From Synechococcus sp. M16.1 (GTDB lineage Bacteria; Cyanobacteriota; Cyanobacteriia; PCC-6307; Cyanobiaceae), in assembly GCF_014279895.1 (NCBI RefSeq), contig NZ_CP047954.1:1612001-1676000 (forward strand): 64,000 nt of DNA, read 5' to 3'. Positions 17,987 to 27,392 of the stretch are shown here, piece by piece. The number at the start of each line of letters is the position of its first letter. Position 1 is the stretch's first letter. Below the pieces are notes generated by a model. That model ran no database searches, had not been told where the DNA came from, and worked only from the letters and a program-made list of their open reading frames with translations. Both the position numbers and the translations under genes were made by a program.

Positions 17987-18946
17987 TTGCAGGTCACATT
18001 TCTCGGTACGAGTTCTGGGGTACCCACCCGGGCCCGCAACGTTTCAGCCGTGGCTCTGCGCTTGCCGCAGCGCTCGGAGATGTGGCTGTTCGACTGCGGC
18101 GAGGGAACCCAACATCAGTTTTTACGCAGTGATCTGCGGCTCTCGCAGCTGCGCAGGGTGTTCATCACCCACATGCATGGCGACCACGTGTTCGGCCTGC
18201 CTGGTCTGCTGGCCAGCCTCGGGCTCGCCGGCAGCAGCGCCGCAGGGGTGGATCTCTACGGGCCGGACCCGCTGGAGAGTTACCTGAATGGTGTGTTGCG
18301 CACCAGCTCCACCCGGATCGGCTATCCCCTCGCTGTCCACAGGGTCCGGGATGCAGCCGAGCAGGGCACGCTGCTGTTCGAGGACGACGACTTCACGGTG
18401 CGCTGCACCCCGCTCACCCACCGCGTGCCGGCCTACGCCTATCGCATCGAACAGAAGCCCCTGGCCGGTCGCTTCGACATTGAGAAAGCACGGGAACTGA
18501 ACATCCCCCCCGGCCCCGTATACGCCCGGTTGAAGCGGGGTGAAACGGTGACCCTGGAGGACGGTCGCAGGATCGACGGCACCAGCCTCTGCGGTGAGGA
18601 ACGGCCCGGTGTGAGCGTCGTCTATTGCACCGACACGGTGTTCTGCGAAGCGGCCGTGGAGCTTGCGCGCGGCGCGGATCTGCTGATCCATGAATCCACC
18701 TTTGCCCATGGCGAGGCAGAGATGGCGTTCCAGAAACAGCACTCCACCAGCACCATGGCTGCCCAGACGGCCGCCGAAGCGGGTGTGGGGCAGCTGGTGC
18801 TCACCCACCTCAGCCCGCGCTACGTGCCGGGCAACCCGGTCACGCCCCAAGACCTGTTGGACGAGGCCAAGGCGATCTTCCCGAACACGCTGCTGGCCAA
18901 GGACTTCCTCAGCATTGACGTCAAACCACGCTGCAACAGTTCGTGA
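17987..18946 (+). CDS. rnz: Ribonuclease Z
   Basis: tRNA 3'-end processing endonuclease of the metallo-beta-lactamase fold. The 319-residue short form starts at TTG (no better start retains [10 protein letters not shown]) and has the zinc motif [15 protein letters not shown], the EGTQHQ segment, [23 protein letters not shown] and LTHLSPRY. Its start is 5 nt from the divergent SpoIID-protein frame, supporting a later start for that gene. Confidence 0.95.
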   Translation: MQVTFLGTSSGVPTRARNVSAVALRLPQRSEMWLFDCGEGTQHQFLRSDLRLSQLRRVFITHMHGDHVFGLPGLLASLGLAGSSAAGVDLYGPDPLESYLNGVLRTSSTRIGYPLAVHRVRDAAEQGTLLFEDDDFTVRCTPLTHRVPAYAYRIEQKPLAGRFDIEKARELNIPPGPVYARLKRGETVTLEDGRRIDGTSLCGEERPGVSVVYCTDTVFCEAAVELARGADLLIHESTFAHGEAEMAFQKQHSTSTMAAQTAAEAGVGQLVLTHLSPRYVPGNPVTPQDLLDEAKAIFPNTLLAKDFLSIDVKPRCNSS

Positions 18947-19019
18947 TCCGGCCACAGAGGGTCACTTCCCCGTGATACAAGAGCTTGGTGCGGTGAATGC
19001 GTCACACCCCCTTACCTTC

Positions 19020-19532
19020 ATGGCCTCTGTGTTCTCTTCCTTGCGACGGTCCCTGAAGGGCCTTCTGGTCCTCATCCCGGTGCTGATCGGTTTGGCCGTT
19101 ATCTCTCCGGCTCAGGCGGCCCAGTGGGACGCTGAGACCCTGACGGTTCCGGCAGATCCCTCCGGCACAGAGGTGACCTTCAGCGATCGTGAAATCGATG
19201 CTGGCCGCAAGGTGTTCAACACCAGCTGCGGCACCTGCCACGCCGGCGGCATCACCAAGACCAACCACAACGTGGGCTTGGATCCTGAGACCCTGGCCCT
19301 GGCCACCCCGGCCCGCGACAACGTTGAGGCCCTGGTCGACTACATGAAGGACCCCACCTCCTACGACGGTGAGTACAGCATTGCCGACCTGCACCCGAGC
19401 ATGCGCGACGCTGAGCTCTACCCCGCCATGCGCGATCTCGATGATGAGGACCTGCGCCTGATGGCTGGCTACATCCTGGTGTCGCCCAAAGTCCAGGGCA
19501 GCGCCTGGGGTGGTGGAAAGATCTACTTCTGA
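19020..19532 (+). CDS. psbV: Photosystem II extrinsic cytochrome c-550 (PsbV)
   Basis: Lumenal haem protein stabilising the oxygen-evolving complex. The 170-residue precursor has a signal peptide (basic RRSLKG, hydrophobic LLVLIPVLIGLAVI, cleavage after AQA at about 33). The haem site Cys70-x-x-Cys73-His74 and second axial ligand His125 (in DLHPSM) correspond to mature residues 41 and 92, as in other PsbV. The C terminus GGKIYF is conserved. A strong terminator follows. Confidence 0.97.
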   Translation: MASVFSSLRRSLKGLLVLIPVLIGLAVISPAQAAQWDAETLTVPADPSGTEVTFSDREIDAGRKVFNTSCGTCHAGGITKTNHNVGLDPETLALATPARDNVEALVDYMKDPTSYDGEYSIADLHPSMRDAELYPAMRDLDDEDLRLMAGYILVSPKVQGSAWGGGKIYF

Positions 19533-19570
19533 TCAGCTTCTGCCGATCAACTCCAATCAAAATCGTTCGT

Positions 19571-19604
19571 CCCCGGCGGCCTCAGGTCGTCGGGGCTTTT
19601 TGTT
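19571..19604 (+). terminator. Intrinsic terminator of psbV
   Basis: A 12-bp hairpin arm pair (CCCCGGCGGCCT / AGGTCGTCGGGG, with two G-T wobbles) followed by CTTTTTG, about 40 nt after the psbV stop. Confidence 0.85.
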
Positions 19605-19965
19605 GGGGACTCACCTGCTCAGGGGCCATGGAGCTGGGATGGCGGCTGTACCACCACTCCTGCAGATCCCGGCTGAAACGAACGGAGAACAGGGTCAGCA
19701 CTGTGGGTGTGGGTCGTCCTCCCGGCTGCAGCAGTTCCACGGCGTAGGAGGGGCAACGCCGGGCCGCCAGGTCGGGCACAAACCGCCGTCCGATCCGTCG
19801 CCAGCTCGGCTCCTTGCTGCGCCAGGCCAGACGACAGCAGGGCCAGGGCAGTTCTTCGCGATCAAACAACCGGCAACAGGGCCCGATGACGCGGAAGCTG
19901 TACTGACCGCCGGGGCTGGTGTGAACGCTGCCGGGCTCCAGAAGATCGTCGACTTCGGGGCGGCT
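19582..19965 (-). CDS. Cys-containing hypothetical protein
   Basis: Unrecognised protein of 127 residues if it starts at GTG (VSRPEVDDLLEPGSVHTSP). The longer frame to 20046 would run through the petF terminator hairpin, so I reject it. It contains a Cys/Arg/Trp-rich middle (GPCCRLFDREELPWPCCRLAWR, in which four Cys are paired, plus RRCPSY) and a basic C-terminal half. The Cys pairs could bind metal. It is transcribed in the same direction as petF but after its terminator, and its 3' end overlaps the psbV terminator on the other strand. Confidence 0.6.
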   Translation of the reverse strand, partial: SRPEVDDLLEPGSVHTSPGGQYSFRVIGPCCRLFDREELPWPCCRLAWRSKEPSWRRIGRRFVPDLAARRCPSYAVELLQPGGRPTPTVLTLFSVRFSRDLQEWWYSRHPSSMAPEQVSPQQKAPTT

Positions 19966-20008
19966 CACGGCAGGAGAAGACAAGGGACACGCATGGAAGA
20001 CGACCAGA

Positions 20009-20040
20009 CCAAAAAAAACCACCCCCGAAGGGGTGGTTGA
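20009..20040 (-). terminator. Intrinsic terminator of petF
   Basis: Read on the minus strand: AACCACCCC, a CTTCG-type loop, GGGGTGGTT and an eight-T tract, 28 nt after the ferredoxin stop. Confidence 0.93.
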
Positions 20041-20067
20041 AGACACGTCCAGTTGAAGGACAGAGGC

Positions 20068-20367
20068 TCAATAGAGCTCTTCTTCGGCGTGGGTCTTGAT
20101 GGTGCAGTCGCTGGTGGGGTAGGCGACGCAGGTCAGCACGAAACCAGCTTCGATCTGGTCGTCGTCCAGGAAGCTCTGGTCGGACTGGTCGACGGTGCCA
20201 GCGGTGATCTTGCCGGCGCAGGTGGAGCAAGCGCCAGCGCGGCAGGAGTAGGGGAGGTCGATGCCCTGCTCTTCAGCAGCGTCGAGGATGTACTGGTCGT
20301 CGGGCACTTCGATGGTCTTGTTCAGACCTTCGCTCTCGGAGACCAGGGTGACCTTGTAAGAAGCCAT
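20068..20367 (-). CDS. petF: Plant-type [2Fe-2S] ferredoxin PetF
   Basis: Main soluble electron carrier from photosystem I to FNR, FTR and nitrogen-assimilation enzymes. The 99-residue protein begins MASYKVTLV and has cluster ligands Cys42, Cys47, Cys50 and Cys80 in [10 protein letters not shown] and LTC, with the acidic C terminus HAEEELY. It is monocistronic: 155 nt separate it from prmA upstream and a strong terminator follows. Confidence 0.96.
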   Translation of the reverse strand: MASYKVTLVSESEGLNKTIEVPDDQYILDAAEEQGIDLPYSCRAGACSTCAGKITAGTVDQSDQSFLDDDQIEAGFVLTCVAYPTSDCTIKTHAEEELY

Positions 20368-20522
20368 GATTGATGAATGCGTACAGGGTTCCGGAAAACC
20401 CGGTCCTGCAGAACGCCACATTTTTACTTCAAATAGGTGCTCAACCTGACGATTCCGGGGCAACTGGGGAGGAGGACCAATCGGAGACCCCACTCTGATA
20501 AGCCTGGCTTATAGGGCCAGGC

Positions 20523-21410
20523 CTAGCGGCGGCGGATCTCCAGCAGCCCCCAGCGGCCCTGTGCCGCCTCGGCGGTGACCAACCAGCCCAAGCCCCCCAG
20601 CACCTCCTTCAGGCGTGGTGCCTGATCCACCAGGAGCCCACTGAGCAGAGCGCGCCCATCGGGCTGAAGCAGCCCCTCGAAACCCGGGGAGAGGGCTTCA
20701 ATCACCGGGGCCAGGATGTTGCAGAGCAGCAGATCAGCGCGGCGGGGCGCGAGCAGATCGCTCAGGGTCTCCACAGAACCGAGAGCCACCTGAAGCTCAG
20801 CCTCCGATCGGTCGTTGAGGCCGCGGTTGTCCGTTGTGGCACGCACCGCCAGGGAATCGGTATCAGCGGCCACCACCGACTCCGCGCCCAGACCCAGCGC
20901 AGCGAGGCCCAGCACCCCGCTGCCGCAGCCCAGATCGGCCACAAGCGCCCCAAGCGGAGGCGACTGTTCCAACGCCTCCAGGCAGAGCCGGGTGGTGGGG
21001 TGACTTCCGGTGCCGAAGGCACTGCCGGGGTCCATCTTGATCACCAGCCGAGCGGCATGCTCCGGAGGAACCTCCAGCCAAGCCGGCAGGATCAACAGCC
21101 CCGTACCGACAGGATCGGCCTGCCAATGCTGTTTCCAGCTGAGGCTCCAATCCTCGTCGGCCACATCGTCCCAGTGCCCATTGGGCAGGCTGAGTCCAAA
21201 GGGCTCCGCCAGCGGCTGCAGGCTGGCGACCAGCTCACGCCGCTGAAGCTCCGGCCACTCCGGCTTCGGGAGCCAGACCAACAGCGTCTTGCGATCAGGC
21301 GTTTCCGGAGCATGCTGCACCGCATGGCGATGCAGCCCAAGATCCGTCAGTTTCCACACCAGCGACTCCTCCAGCTCCGGAGGACACGGGAGTGTGAGAC
21401 GCCACCACAT
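20523..21410 (-). CDS. prmA: Ribosomal protein L11 methyltransferase
   Basis: SAM enzyme trimethylating L11. The 295-residue protein has an N-terminal substrate-recognition domain (WWRLTLPCPPELEESLVWKL), the linker KMDPGSAFGTGSHPTTRLCLE, and the Rossmann motif VADLGCGSGVLGLAAL, with LLCNILAPVI as motif IV. The start ATG shares one base with the serA stop (TGATG), so translation is probably coupled. Confidence 0.95.
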   Translation of the reverse strand: MWWRLTLPCPPELEESLVWKLTDLGLHRHAVQHAPETPDRKTLLVWLPKPEWPELQRRELVASLQPLAEPFGLSLPNGHWDDVADEDWSLSWKQHWQADPVGTGLLILPAWLEVPPEHAARLVIKMDPGSAFGTGSHPTTRLCLEALEQSPPLGALVADLGCGSGVLGLAALGLGAESVVAADTDSLAVRATTDNRGLNDRSEAELQVALGSVETLSDLLAPRRADLLLCNILAPVIEALSPGFEGLLQPDGRALLSGLLVDQAPRLKEVLGGLGWLVTAEAAQGRWGLLEIRRR

Positions 21411-22996
21411 CAGAGCGTGACCGGGTGTGCTTCCTGGATGCCATCGATGGCCGTGATCGTCTGCAGCAGATCTGCTGGGATCGGATCATCGATGCTGAGC
21501 ACCATCACAGCATCGCCGCGAACGATTTTGCGGCCCACCTGCATGGAGGCGATGTTGACGTTGTGTTCGCCCAGCAGAGAGCCCAGGTGACCAATGATTC
21601 CGGGCATGTCCCGGTGCCGGGTGAACAGCATGTGGCTGCTGGGGGTCACATTCACCGGGAAGGCATCGATGCTGGTGATGCGCAGATCGCCATCGGCAAA
21701 AACGGCACCGGTGACGCTGCGGCTGCCCTGATCACCACGGGTGGTGATTTGCAATGAGCCTCCGGCGAAGTCGCGGCTGCTCTCATCTTTCACCTCCAGC
21801 ACCTGAATGCCGCGGGCCTTGGCCTCGAGCGAGGCATTCACGAAGTTGATGCTGTCACCCAGACCAGCGCTGAGCAGACCCTTCAGGGCAGCAATCACCA
21901 GAGGCTGGGAGGGATGGCTGGCGAATTCACCTTGCAGGCGCAGTTCCATCTCCTTCACATGACCGCCAGCCAGCTGACTGACGAGCAGACCAACCGTCTC
22001 GGCGAGCTGGAGATGGGGCTTGAGCCGCTCCATGATCTCGGCGCTGAGGCCGGGAATGTTGACCGCACTGCGGGCCGGCAGACCCAGCAGCACATCACGG
22101 ATCTGCTCCGCCACATCGATCGCCACATTCTCCTGGGCCTCTTCCGTCGATGCACCGAGGTGGGGCGTCAGCACCAGACCACGCTCCACCGCCCGCAGGG
22201 GGGAGTCTTCCGCCAGGGGCTCACTGGCGTACACATCCAAGCCCGCACCGGCGATCACACCGTTGTTGATGGCTTCAGCGATCGCCGCCTCATCCACCAC
22301 GCCGCCGCGGGCACAGTTCACGATCCGCGCCGTGGGCTTCATCGTGCGCAGCAGCTCCGCATTCACCAGGTTCTCGGTGTCCTTGGTGCGCGGGATGTGC
22401 AGGGTGACGTAGTCGGCGGTGCGGAACAGCTCATCCAGCTCCAGCAGCTTCACCTGCATCCGTTGAGCCCGGTCAGCGGCAATGAAGGGGTCGTAGGCGA
22501 TCACCTCCATGCCCATGGCCTGGGCAACCCGGGAGACGTGGGATCCGATCTTGCCGAGACCGACCACCCCCAGGGTCTTCTTGTAGAGCTCGTTGCCGAC
22601 GTATTTCTTGCGGTCCCACTTGCCGGCCCGCATGCCGCCATGGGCCTGAGGGATGTGCCGCGAGAGGGTCAGCATCATCGCCAGAGCGTGCTCCGCTGCA
22701 GCGATGGTGTTGCCCTCCGGCGAGTTCACCACCAGCACACCCCGCTGGGTGGCGGCAGGCACATCAACGTTGTCGACGCCGACGCCGGCGCGGCCAATGA
22801 TCTTGAGCCGGCCCGCCGCCGCGATCACCGCTGCGGTCACCTGGGTGCCGGAACGGATCATCAACCCGTCGTACTCACCGATGATCCCGATCAGCTCCTC
22901 CTCCGAGAGGCCGGTGCGCTGATCCACCTGCGCCACTTGGCCAAGGATGTCGATCCCGGCCTGGTCGATCGGATCGGAGACAAGAACTTTCGTCAT
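21410..22996 (-). CDS. serA: D-3-phosphoglycerate dehydrogenase
   Basis: First enzyme of serine synthesis. The start at [14 protein letters not shown] gives 528 residues, the long type-I form: NAD-binding Rossmann domain ([17 protein letters not shown]-like segment), catalytic Arg/Glu/His pattern ([24 protein letters not shown]), an intervening ASB domain, and a C-terminal ACT domain ([19 protein letters not shown]) for serine feedback. It leads a serA-prmA pair. Confidence 0.96.
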   Translation of the reverse strand: MTKVLVSDPIDQAGIDILGQVAQVDQRTGLSEEELIGIIGEYDGLMIRSGTQVTAAVIAAAGRLKIIGRAGVGVDNVDVPAATQRGVLVVNSPEGNTIAAAEHALAMMLTLSRHIPQAHGGMRAGKWDRKKYVGNELYKKTLGVVGLGKIGSHVSRVAQAMGMEVIAYDPFIAADRAQRMQVKLLELDELFRTADYVTLHIPRTKDTENLVNAELLRTMKPTARIVNCARGGVVDEAAIAEAINNGVIAGAGLDVYASEPLAEDSPLRAVERGLVLTPHLGASTEEAQENVAIDVAEQIRDVLLGLPARSAVNIPGLSAEIMERLKPHLQLAETVGLLVSQLAGGHVKEMELRLQGEFASHPSQPLVIAALKGLLSAGLGDSINFVNASLEAKARGIQVLEVKDESSRDFAGGSLQITTRGDQGSRSVTGAVFADGDLRITSIDAFPVNVTPSSHMLFTRHRDMPGIIGHLGSLLGEHNVNIASMQVGRKIVRGDAVMVLSIDDPIPADLLQTITAIDGIQEAHPVTL

Positions 22997-23102
22997 CGAA
23001 AGGCGCAGAACTGCCGCGGTGAACTGTAGAGATCGACATCCACCAACCCCTCCACTTCTAAGCACAGGGTTCAGAATTCAGCGCATTGGATCTGAATGCC
23101 CC

Positions 23103-23603
23103 ATGCCCGTCTGTGTGATGGTGATGGCCGATGCCCCTGCGGCAGAAGGCCTGACCCAGCGGCTCCGGGACACCGATCTGCCGCTGCTGAAGTGTCTGAC
23201 CATCCCCCCTGATGGGGATGCCATCGACAAGGTTGCCCTGCTGAACCCCAACCTCACGCGCCAACAGCGGCAGCGAGGCATGGCCCGCTGGCTGATGCCC
23301 TTCGGTTTCCTGGCAGGGGTCACCTTCACCAAGATCACCACCCTCACCACCTTCGCCAGCTTTGGCCCCTGGGGCGAAACCCTGATCGGCGGCCTGCTGG
23401 GCATGGGCTCCGGTCTGATGGGGAGCTACGCCGCAGCTGCCAGCGTGGATTCAGACAACGATGCAGGCGTGCGGATCCTGCGCAACCGCCGCGACGAAGG
23501 ACGCTGGCTGGTGCTGCTGGAAACACCTAATGGCATCGAAGCCCCCTGGCAGGTGATTCAAAAGTCGCGGCCGCAGCAGGTGGTTCGCCTCGACGACCTG
23601 TGA
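23103..23603 (+). CDS. Small membrane protein of unknown function
   Basis: A 166-residue protein with a soluble N-terminal part (about 55 residues), a hydrophobic hairpin about 60-115 rich in Gly (GETLIGGLLGMGSGLMGSYAAAA, a glycine-zipper-like stretch in two blocks), and a soluble C-terminal domain with WLVLLETPNG. I do not recognise the family. Its stop overlaps the ATG of the PSII S4-domain protein, so the two are likely translated together; a photosynthesis-associated role is an inference from that alone. Confidence 0.72.
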   Translation: MPVCVMVMADAPAAEGLTQRLRDTDLPLLKCLTIPPDGDAIDKVALLNPNLTRQQRQRGMARWLMPFGFLAGVTFTKITTLTTFASFGPWGETLIGGLLGMGSGLMGSYAAAASVDSDNDAGVRILRNRRDEGRWLVLLETPNGIEAPWQVIQKSRPQQVVRLDDL

Positions 23604-24379
23604 TGCTGCCCCGGGAGGAGCTGCTGGCGGGGGCCCAGAACCCGGAAGAGCTGACGGTGCTGGTCGATCTCGCGGAGCAGGTGTTGCGCACCTGGCAACC
23701 GGCCTGGAGTCCCTTTCTCAGCGCACCGCTGCGGGAGGAAGCCTTGGCACGCCTGGGCAGCCTCAGTGAATTGACCTGGATCAGTGATGGCGGCTATCCA
23801 GGCGCCGAACGCCAACGGCTGCTCTGCCACCGTCGCGACGACAGCCCTGATCCAGCAGCCCCGGTTCAAGGCCTGCTGATTGAAGGCAATTTCCTCTTCG
23901 ACCCCCTTTCCCCCGAGGACCTGCGCGAAGCGTTGAAGGCCATGGGCGTCGACGCAGACCACATCGGCGATCTCTGGGTGCGCGGCGATCGCGGCGGGCA
24001 AGGGATCTGCACCCCCAGTGCTGCCGAAACACTGCATGGCCGCCTGGGTGCCGTGCGCGAGGTGGAGATTCGCTGCGAATCTCGTCCCGTGGAGCAGTTG
24101 CAGCAGCCTGTGCAACGCAGCGTCCGCACCCTGCAGACGGTGGAAGCCTCCTGTCGCCTGGATGCGATTGCATCGGCTGGATTCGGGCTGTCCCGAGCCA
24201 AGATCGTGACCCACGTCAAAGCTGGGCGCCTACGGCTCAACTGGGGCAACGTGCGTCAAGCGAGCCGTGAACTGGTGGTAGGCGACCGGCTGCAGCTGCA
24301 GGATCGCGGCTCGGTGGAGGTGCTCTCGCTCACGCGCACCAAACGGGAGCGCTGGCGCGTTGAACTGCGCCGCAGTTGA
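23603..24379 (+). CDS. Photosystem II S4-domain RNA-binding protein
   Basis: A 258-residue protein of the cyanobacterial/plastid PSII S4 family, YlmH-like with a C-terminal S4 RNA-binding domain. The S4 part is SCRLDAIASAGFGLSRAKI followed by VKAGRLRLNW. The N-terminal domain contains SDGGYPGAERQRLL. Family knowledge suggests RNA binding; involvement in PSII is by name and co-occurrence, not proven here. The ATG overlaps the upstream TGA. Confidence 0.85.
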   Translation: MLPREELLAGAQNPEELTVLVDLAEQVLRTWQPAWSPFLSAPLREEALARLGSLSELTWISDGGYPGAERQRLLCHRRDDSPDPAAPVQGLLIEGNFLFDPLSPEDLREALKAMGVDADHIGDLWVRGDRGGQGICTPSAAETLHGRLGAVREVEIRCESRPVEQLQQPVQRSVRTLQTVEASCRLDAIASAGFGLSRAKIVTHVKAGRLRLNWGNVRQASRELVVGDRLQLQDRGSVEVLSLTRTKRERWRVELRRS

Positions 24380-24451
24380 GTTGAGCTGCCCACCAACTGC
24401 TACTGTTCAGCCTCGGTCGACGAAATCACGAGATTTCAAATGATCGATGTC

Positions 24452-24523
24452 GGGCGATTAGCTCAGGGGTAGAGCACTACATTGACATTGTAGGAGTCAC
24501 TGGTTCAAATCCAGTATCGCCCA
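24452..24523 (+). tRNA. tRNA-Val (GAC)
   Basis: A full 72-nt cloverleaf: acceptor GGGCGAT/ATCGCCC, D arm GCTC-AGGGGTA-GAGC, anticodon arm CTACA-TTGACAT-TGTAG with anticodon GAC, five-nt variable loop, T arm ACTGG-TTCAAAT-CCAGT and discriminator A. No CCA is encoded in place (next bases are CTT). Confidence 0.97.
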
Positions 24524-24565
24524 CTTTCCCTGTCGGGACTGCGTTTTCGAACTTCAGACCTCGCG

Positions 24566-25951
24566 ATGACACGCACGATTGTCGTTGGCTTGGGTCACTC
24601 AGGTTTGGGAGCTGCGCGTCTGCTCAAGCAGCAGAATCGCGACGTTGTTGTGTTCGAACGGGGCGATAACGAAGCCCTCCAACACACCTCGAAAACCCTC
24701 GCCAAAGAGGGCATTCAGGTGGTGCTGGGGCAGCCCCTGACCCTGGAGAGCTTTCACGCCTGGCGCGACAACCTGGACGCAGTGGTGATCGGCCCCGGCA
24801 TCCCCTGGGATCATCCAACCCTGGTTGAGCTGCGATCCGAGGGCATCCAGGTGCGCGGCGAGATGGATCTGGCCTGGGATGCCCTTCAACAGATCCCCTG
24901 GATCGGCATCACAGGAACCAACGGCAAAACCACGGTCACCCATCTGCTCAACCACGTGCTGGAAGCCTCAGGCCTTACGGCACCGATGGGGGGAAACATG
25001 GGCCTCTCCGCCGCTGAACTGGCCTGCCAGATCAGCTCAGGGGCCACACCGCGGCCGGATTGGCTCGTGATGGAACTGAGCAGCTACCAGATTGAGGCGG
25101 CGCCCGCCGTGGCCCCCAAGATCGGCATCTGGACCACGCTGACCCCAGACCATCTCGAACGCCACGGCAGCCTGGAGGCCTACCGGGCCATCAAACGCGG
25201 GCTGCTTGAACGCTCGGCGTGCGCCCTCTTCAATGCCGATGATCCAGACCTGCGCCAGCAGCGCAGCAGCTGGAACCGCGGCACCTGGGTGAGCAGTGAG
25301 GGCGCGCGTCCGGACAACCAGCCCGCCGACCTCTGGATTGATGACGAGGGCATGGTGCGCAACACCACCACCCGCTTGTTTGCGGCTGATGCCCTGGCGA
25401 TGCCGGGCTGCCACAACCGCCAAAACCTTTTGCTGGTGACCGCTGCCGCCCTCGAGGTCGGCCTCTCCCCCCAGCAAATCGCCGACGCCTTGCGCACATT
25501 TCCGGGCGTACCGCACCGGCTTGAGCAACTGGGCACGTTAGCAGGAGCCAGCGTGTTCAACGACAGCAAAGCCACCAATTACGACGCAGCCGAGGTTGGC
25601 TTGCGGGCCGTGCAGGGGCCCGTCGTGGTGCTGGCCGGGGGGCAGACCAAACAGGGCGACGCCAGTGGCTGGCTCGAGCAGCTGCACACCAAGGCCTGCA
25701 GCCTGATCCTGTTCGGTGCGGGGGCCGAGGAGCTGGCCAGCCTGGCCAAAACGGCTGGATACCCCGGCGAACTGCTGCAGTGCCTGGAGCTCGAGAGCGC
25801 TGTGAACCTGGCTGAAACGGCCGTACAGCGGCATCAAGCCTCATCGCTGCTGCTGTCACCGGCCTGCGCCAGCTTTGATCAATACCGGGATTTCGAGGCC
25901 AGAGGAGACCACTTCCGCACCCTGATCACCCCCCTGCTGGACGTCGCCTGA
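24566..25951 (+). CDS. murD: UDP-N-acetylmuramoylalanine-D-glutamate ligase
   Basis: Adds D-Glu to the peptidoglycan precursor. The 461-residue Mur ligase begins TRTIVVGLGHSGLGAARLL (UDP-binding domain), then ATP loop GITGTNGKTTVTHLLNH near residue 115, MELSSYQIE, TLTPDHLERHGS, and C-terminal NDSKATNYDAAE. Length is normal. It starts 42 nt after the tRNA-Val gene. Confidence 0.96.
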   Translation: MTRTIVVGLGHSGLGAARLLKQQNRDVVVFERGDNEALQHTSKTLAKEGIQVVLGQPLTLESFHAWRDNLDAVVIGPGIPWDHPTLVELRSEGIQVRGEMDLAWDALQQIPWIGITGTNGKTTVTHLLNHVLEASGLTAPMGGNMGLSAAELACQISSGATPRPDWLVMELSSYQIEAAPAVAPKIGIWTTLTPDHLERHGSLEAYRAIKRGLLERSACALFNADDPDLRQQRSSWNRGTWVSSEGARPDNQPADLWIDDEGMVRNTTTRLFAADALAMPGCHNRQNLLLVTAAALEVGLSPQQIADALRTFPGVPHRLEQLGTLAGASVFNDSKATNYDAAEVGLRAVQGPVVVLAGGQTKQGDASGWLEQLHTKACSLILFGAGAEELASLAKTAGYPGELLQCLELESAVNLAETAVQRHQASSLLLSPACASFDQYRDFEARGDHFRTLITPLLDVA

Positions 25952-26021
25952 GACCAAACGAACGCAATGGGATGCATCTGGGCCTAACGGTCCGATGATG
26001 GTGTGAAACAAGCCTTGCGAC

Positions 26022-26483
26022 GTGGCCTTCTGGTTGATGAAAAGCGAACCCGACGCCTACGGGATCGATGATCTGCGGCGCGAGGGCACCACGCTGTGGG
26101 ACGGCATTCGCAACTACCAGGCCCGCAATTTCATGCGCAGCATGGAGGTGGGAGACCAAGCATTTTTTTATCACTCCAATTGCAAGCCCCCCGGGATCAT
26201 CGGGCTGATGGAAGTGATGGAGACCGGCCTGGTGGACCCCACGCAATTTGATCCCACGGCCAAGTACTACGACCCCAAATCAAGCCCCGAGAAACCACGC
26301 TGGGACTGCGCACGCCTGCGATTCCTCGGCGAATTCGACGATCTGCTCAGCCTCGACCAGCTGCGGGAGCTCTACAGCGAAGAGCAGCTGCCCGTGATCA
26401 AACGCGGCAACAGGCTCTCGATCCTTCCGGTCCCCACCGATACCGCCAACGACCTCCTTTCACGGCTTGGCCAGCTCCACTGA
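26022..26483 (+). CDS. EVE-domain protein
   Basis: A 153-residue single-domain EVE/PUA-like protein starting at GTG (AFWLMKSEPDAYGIDDL). Canonical motifs are WDGIRNYQARNFMR, DQAFFYHSNCKPPGIIGL and FDPTAKYYDPKSS. EVE domains bind modified bases in DNA or RNA; here a housekeeping role is more likely than defence because no restriction gene is near. It overlaps the downstream membrane protein by 17 nt. Confidence 0.88.
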   Translation: MAFWLMKSEPDAYGIDDLRREGTTLWDGIRNYQARNFMRSMEVGDQAFFYHSNCKPPGIIGLMEVMETGLVDPTQFDPTAKYYDPKSSPEKPRWDCARLRFLGEFDDLLSLDQLRELYSEEQLPVIKRGNRLSILPVPTDTANDLLSRLGQLH

Positions 26484-27195
26484 AATCCCACTGGTCACGC
26501 TGCTGCCACGGGCCTGGATCGGCTTCAGCCGGGGGCCCTGGCGCTGTGTTGGCTTGGCGGCGCTGGTGTTGATCAGTGCCAGCGGCCCTGCGGTGATCGG
26601 CCACGACCTGCGCCTGGCGGGATCCCCATGGCTCAATCGGCTGGGGGACCTCTCAGTGTTGATCAGCCTGGTGCTTCCGCTGCTGCCTCTCCTGGGCCTG
26701 CTCCAACTGACGGATGGCCTGCTCCCCGACCGACGCGACGACCGCCCCCAACAGAGCTGGAGACAGCTGCTGCGCCAGGCCTTCACCCTGGTGCTGCTTG
26801 AGCTGGTGCTGGTGCTGGGGGGCGTCGGATTGATTCAGTCGTTGAGCTGGGCGCTCGGACGCTGGAGCACGGCCTTGGCAGGCCTGAGCGTGCTGCTGGG
26901 GGGAGTGGTGCTGCTGAGCTGGCTGTTCAGCCAAACCCTGGCCCTGCCCCTGCTCGTGCACGAGCGCTGCCGAGCGCTTCAGGCGATGGACCACAGCCGA
27001 CAGCTGGTGCACCGCAATGGGCTCAAGGTGCTGGCGCTGCTGGGGATGCTGCTCGGCCTCAATCTTCTGGGGCTGATCGGGGCAACCCTGGGGCTGCTGC
27101 TCAGCCTCCCCTTCAGCGCGCTGGTGCTGATGGCCTGCTGCCGGCCTCAGACCCCATTGATCAGCGATTCCCGGCGGAACATATTTCCGACGTAA
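26467..27195 (+). CDS. Polytopic membrane protein of unknown function
   Basis: A 242-residue Leu-rich membrane protein starting at TTG within the EVE gene. About five to six hydrophobic segments are seen (around residues 28-45, 62-82, 106-128, 135-155, 190-225). Between segments 2 and 3 is a polar loop LLPDRRDDRPQQSWRQLLRQA. Near the end, RALQAMDHSRQLVHRNGLKVLAL resembles membrane proteins of glycerophosphoryl-phosphodiesterase-like or DUF975 type, but I cannot assign a family. Its 3' end overlaps the convergent DUF2811 gene by 49 nt. Confidence 0.68.
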   Translation: MASSTEIPLVTLLPRAWIGFSRGPWRCVGLAALVLISASGPAVIGHDLRLAGSPWLNRLGDLSVLISLVLPLLPLLGLLQLTDGLLPDRRDDRPQQSWRQLLRQAFTLVLLELVLVLGGVGLIQSLSWALGRWSTALAGLSVLLGGVVLLSWLFSQTLALPLLVHERCRALQAMDHSRQLVHRNGLKVLALLGMLLGLNLLGLIGATLGLLLSLPFSALVLMACCRPQTPLISDSRRNIFPT

Positions 27196-27392
27196 ACCCG
27201 GGTGATCTCCCGCGATGCCTGGCCGTTCTGCACCAAGAAGCCGGCAAGCGCCGCCTGAATCAAACGGTATTGATCCCAGTTCGGATGTCCTTCGATGAAC
27301 TGGTTCATGGCCTGCTGGAGGGGCTGTGGCACTTCCGATTGGAAACTCACAACACTGATCTCAGCCGCGGCTTGCTCAAGGCCTTCCGGCAT
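27147..27392 (-). CDS. DUF2811-type small cyanobacterial protein
   Basis: An 81-residue protein whose core (SFQSEVPQPLQQAMNQFIEGHP, split here as SFQSEVPQPLQQAM and NQFIEGHPNWDQYRL, then AALAGFLVQNG and ITRVYVGNMF) matches my recollection of DUF2811, a cyanobacteria-specific family of unknown function. It is convergent with and overlaps the membrane-protein gene by 49 nt, so antisense interaction of the two transcripts is possible. Confidence 0.78.
   Translation of the reverse strand: MPEGLEQAAAEISVVSFQSEVPQPLQQAMNQFIEGHPNWDQYRLIQAALAGFLVQNGQASREITRVYVGNMFRRESLINGV

Noticed and set aside
21914-23029. Open frame opposite serA
   Set aside because: Antisense shadow of serA; no independent evidence.
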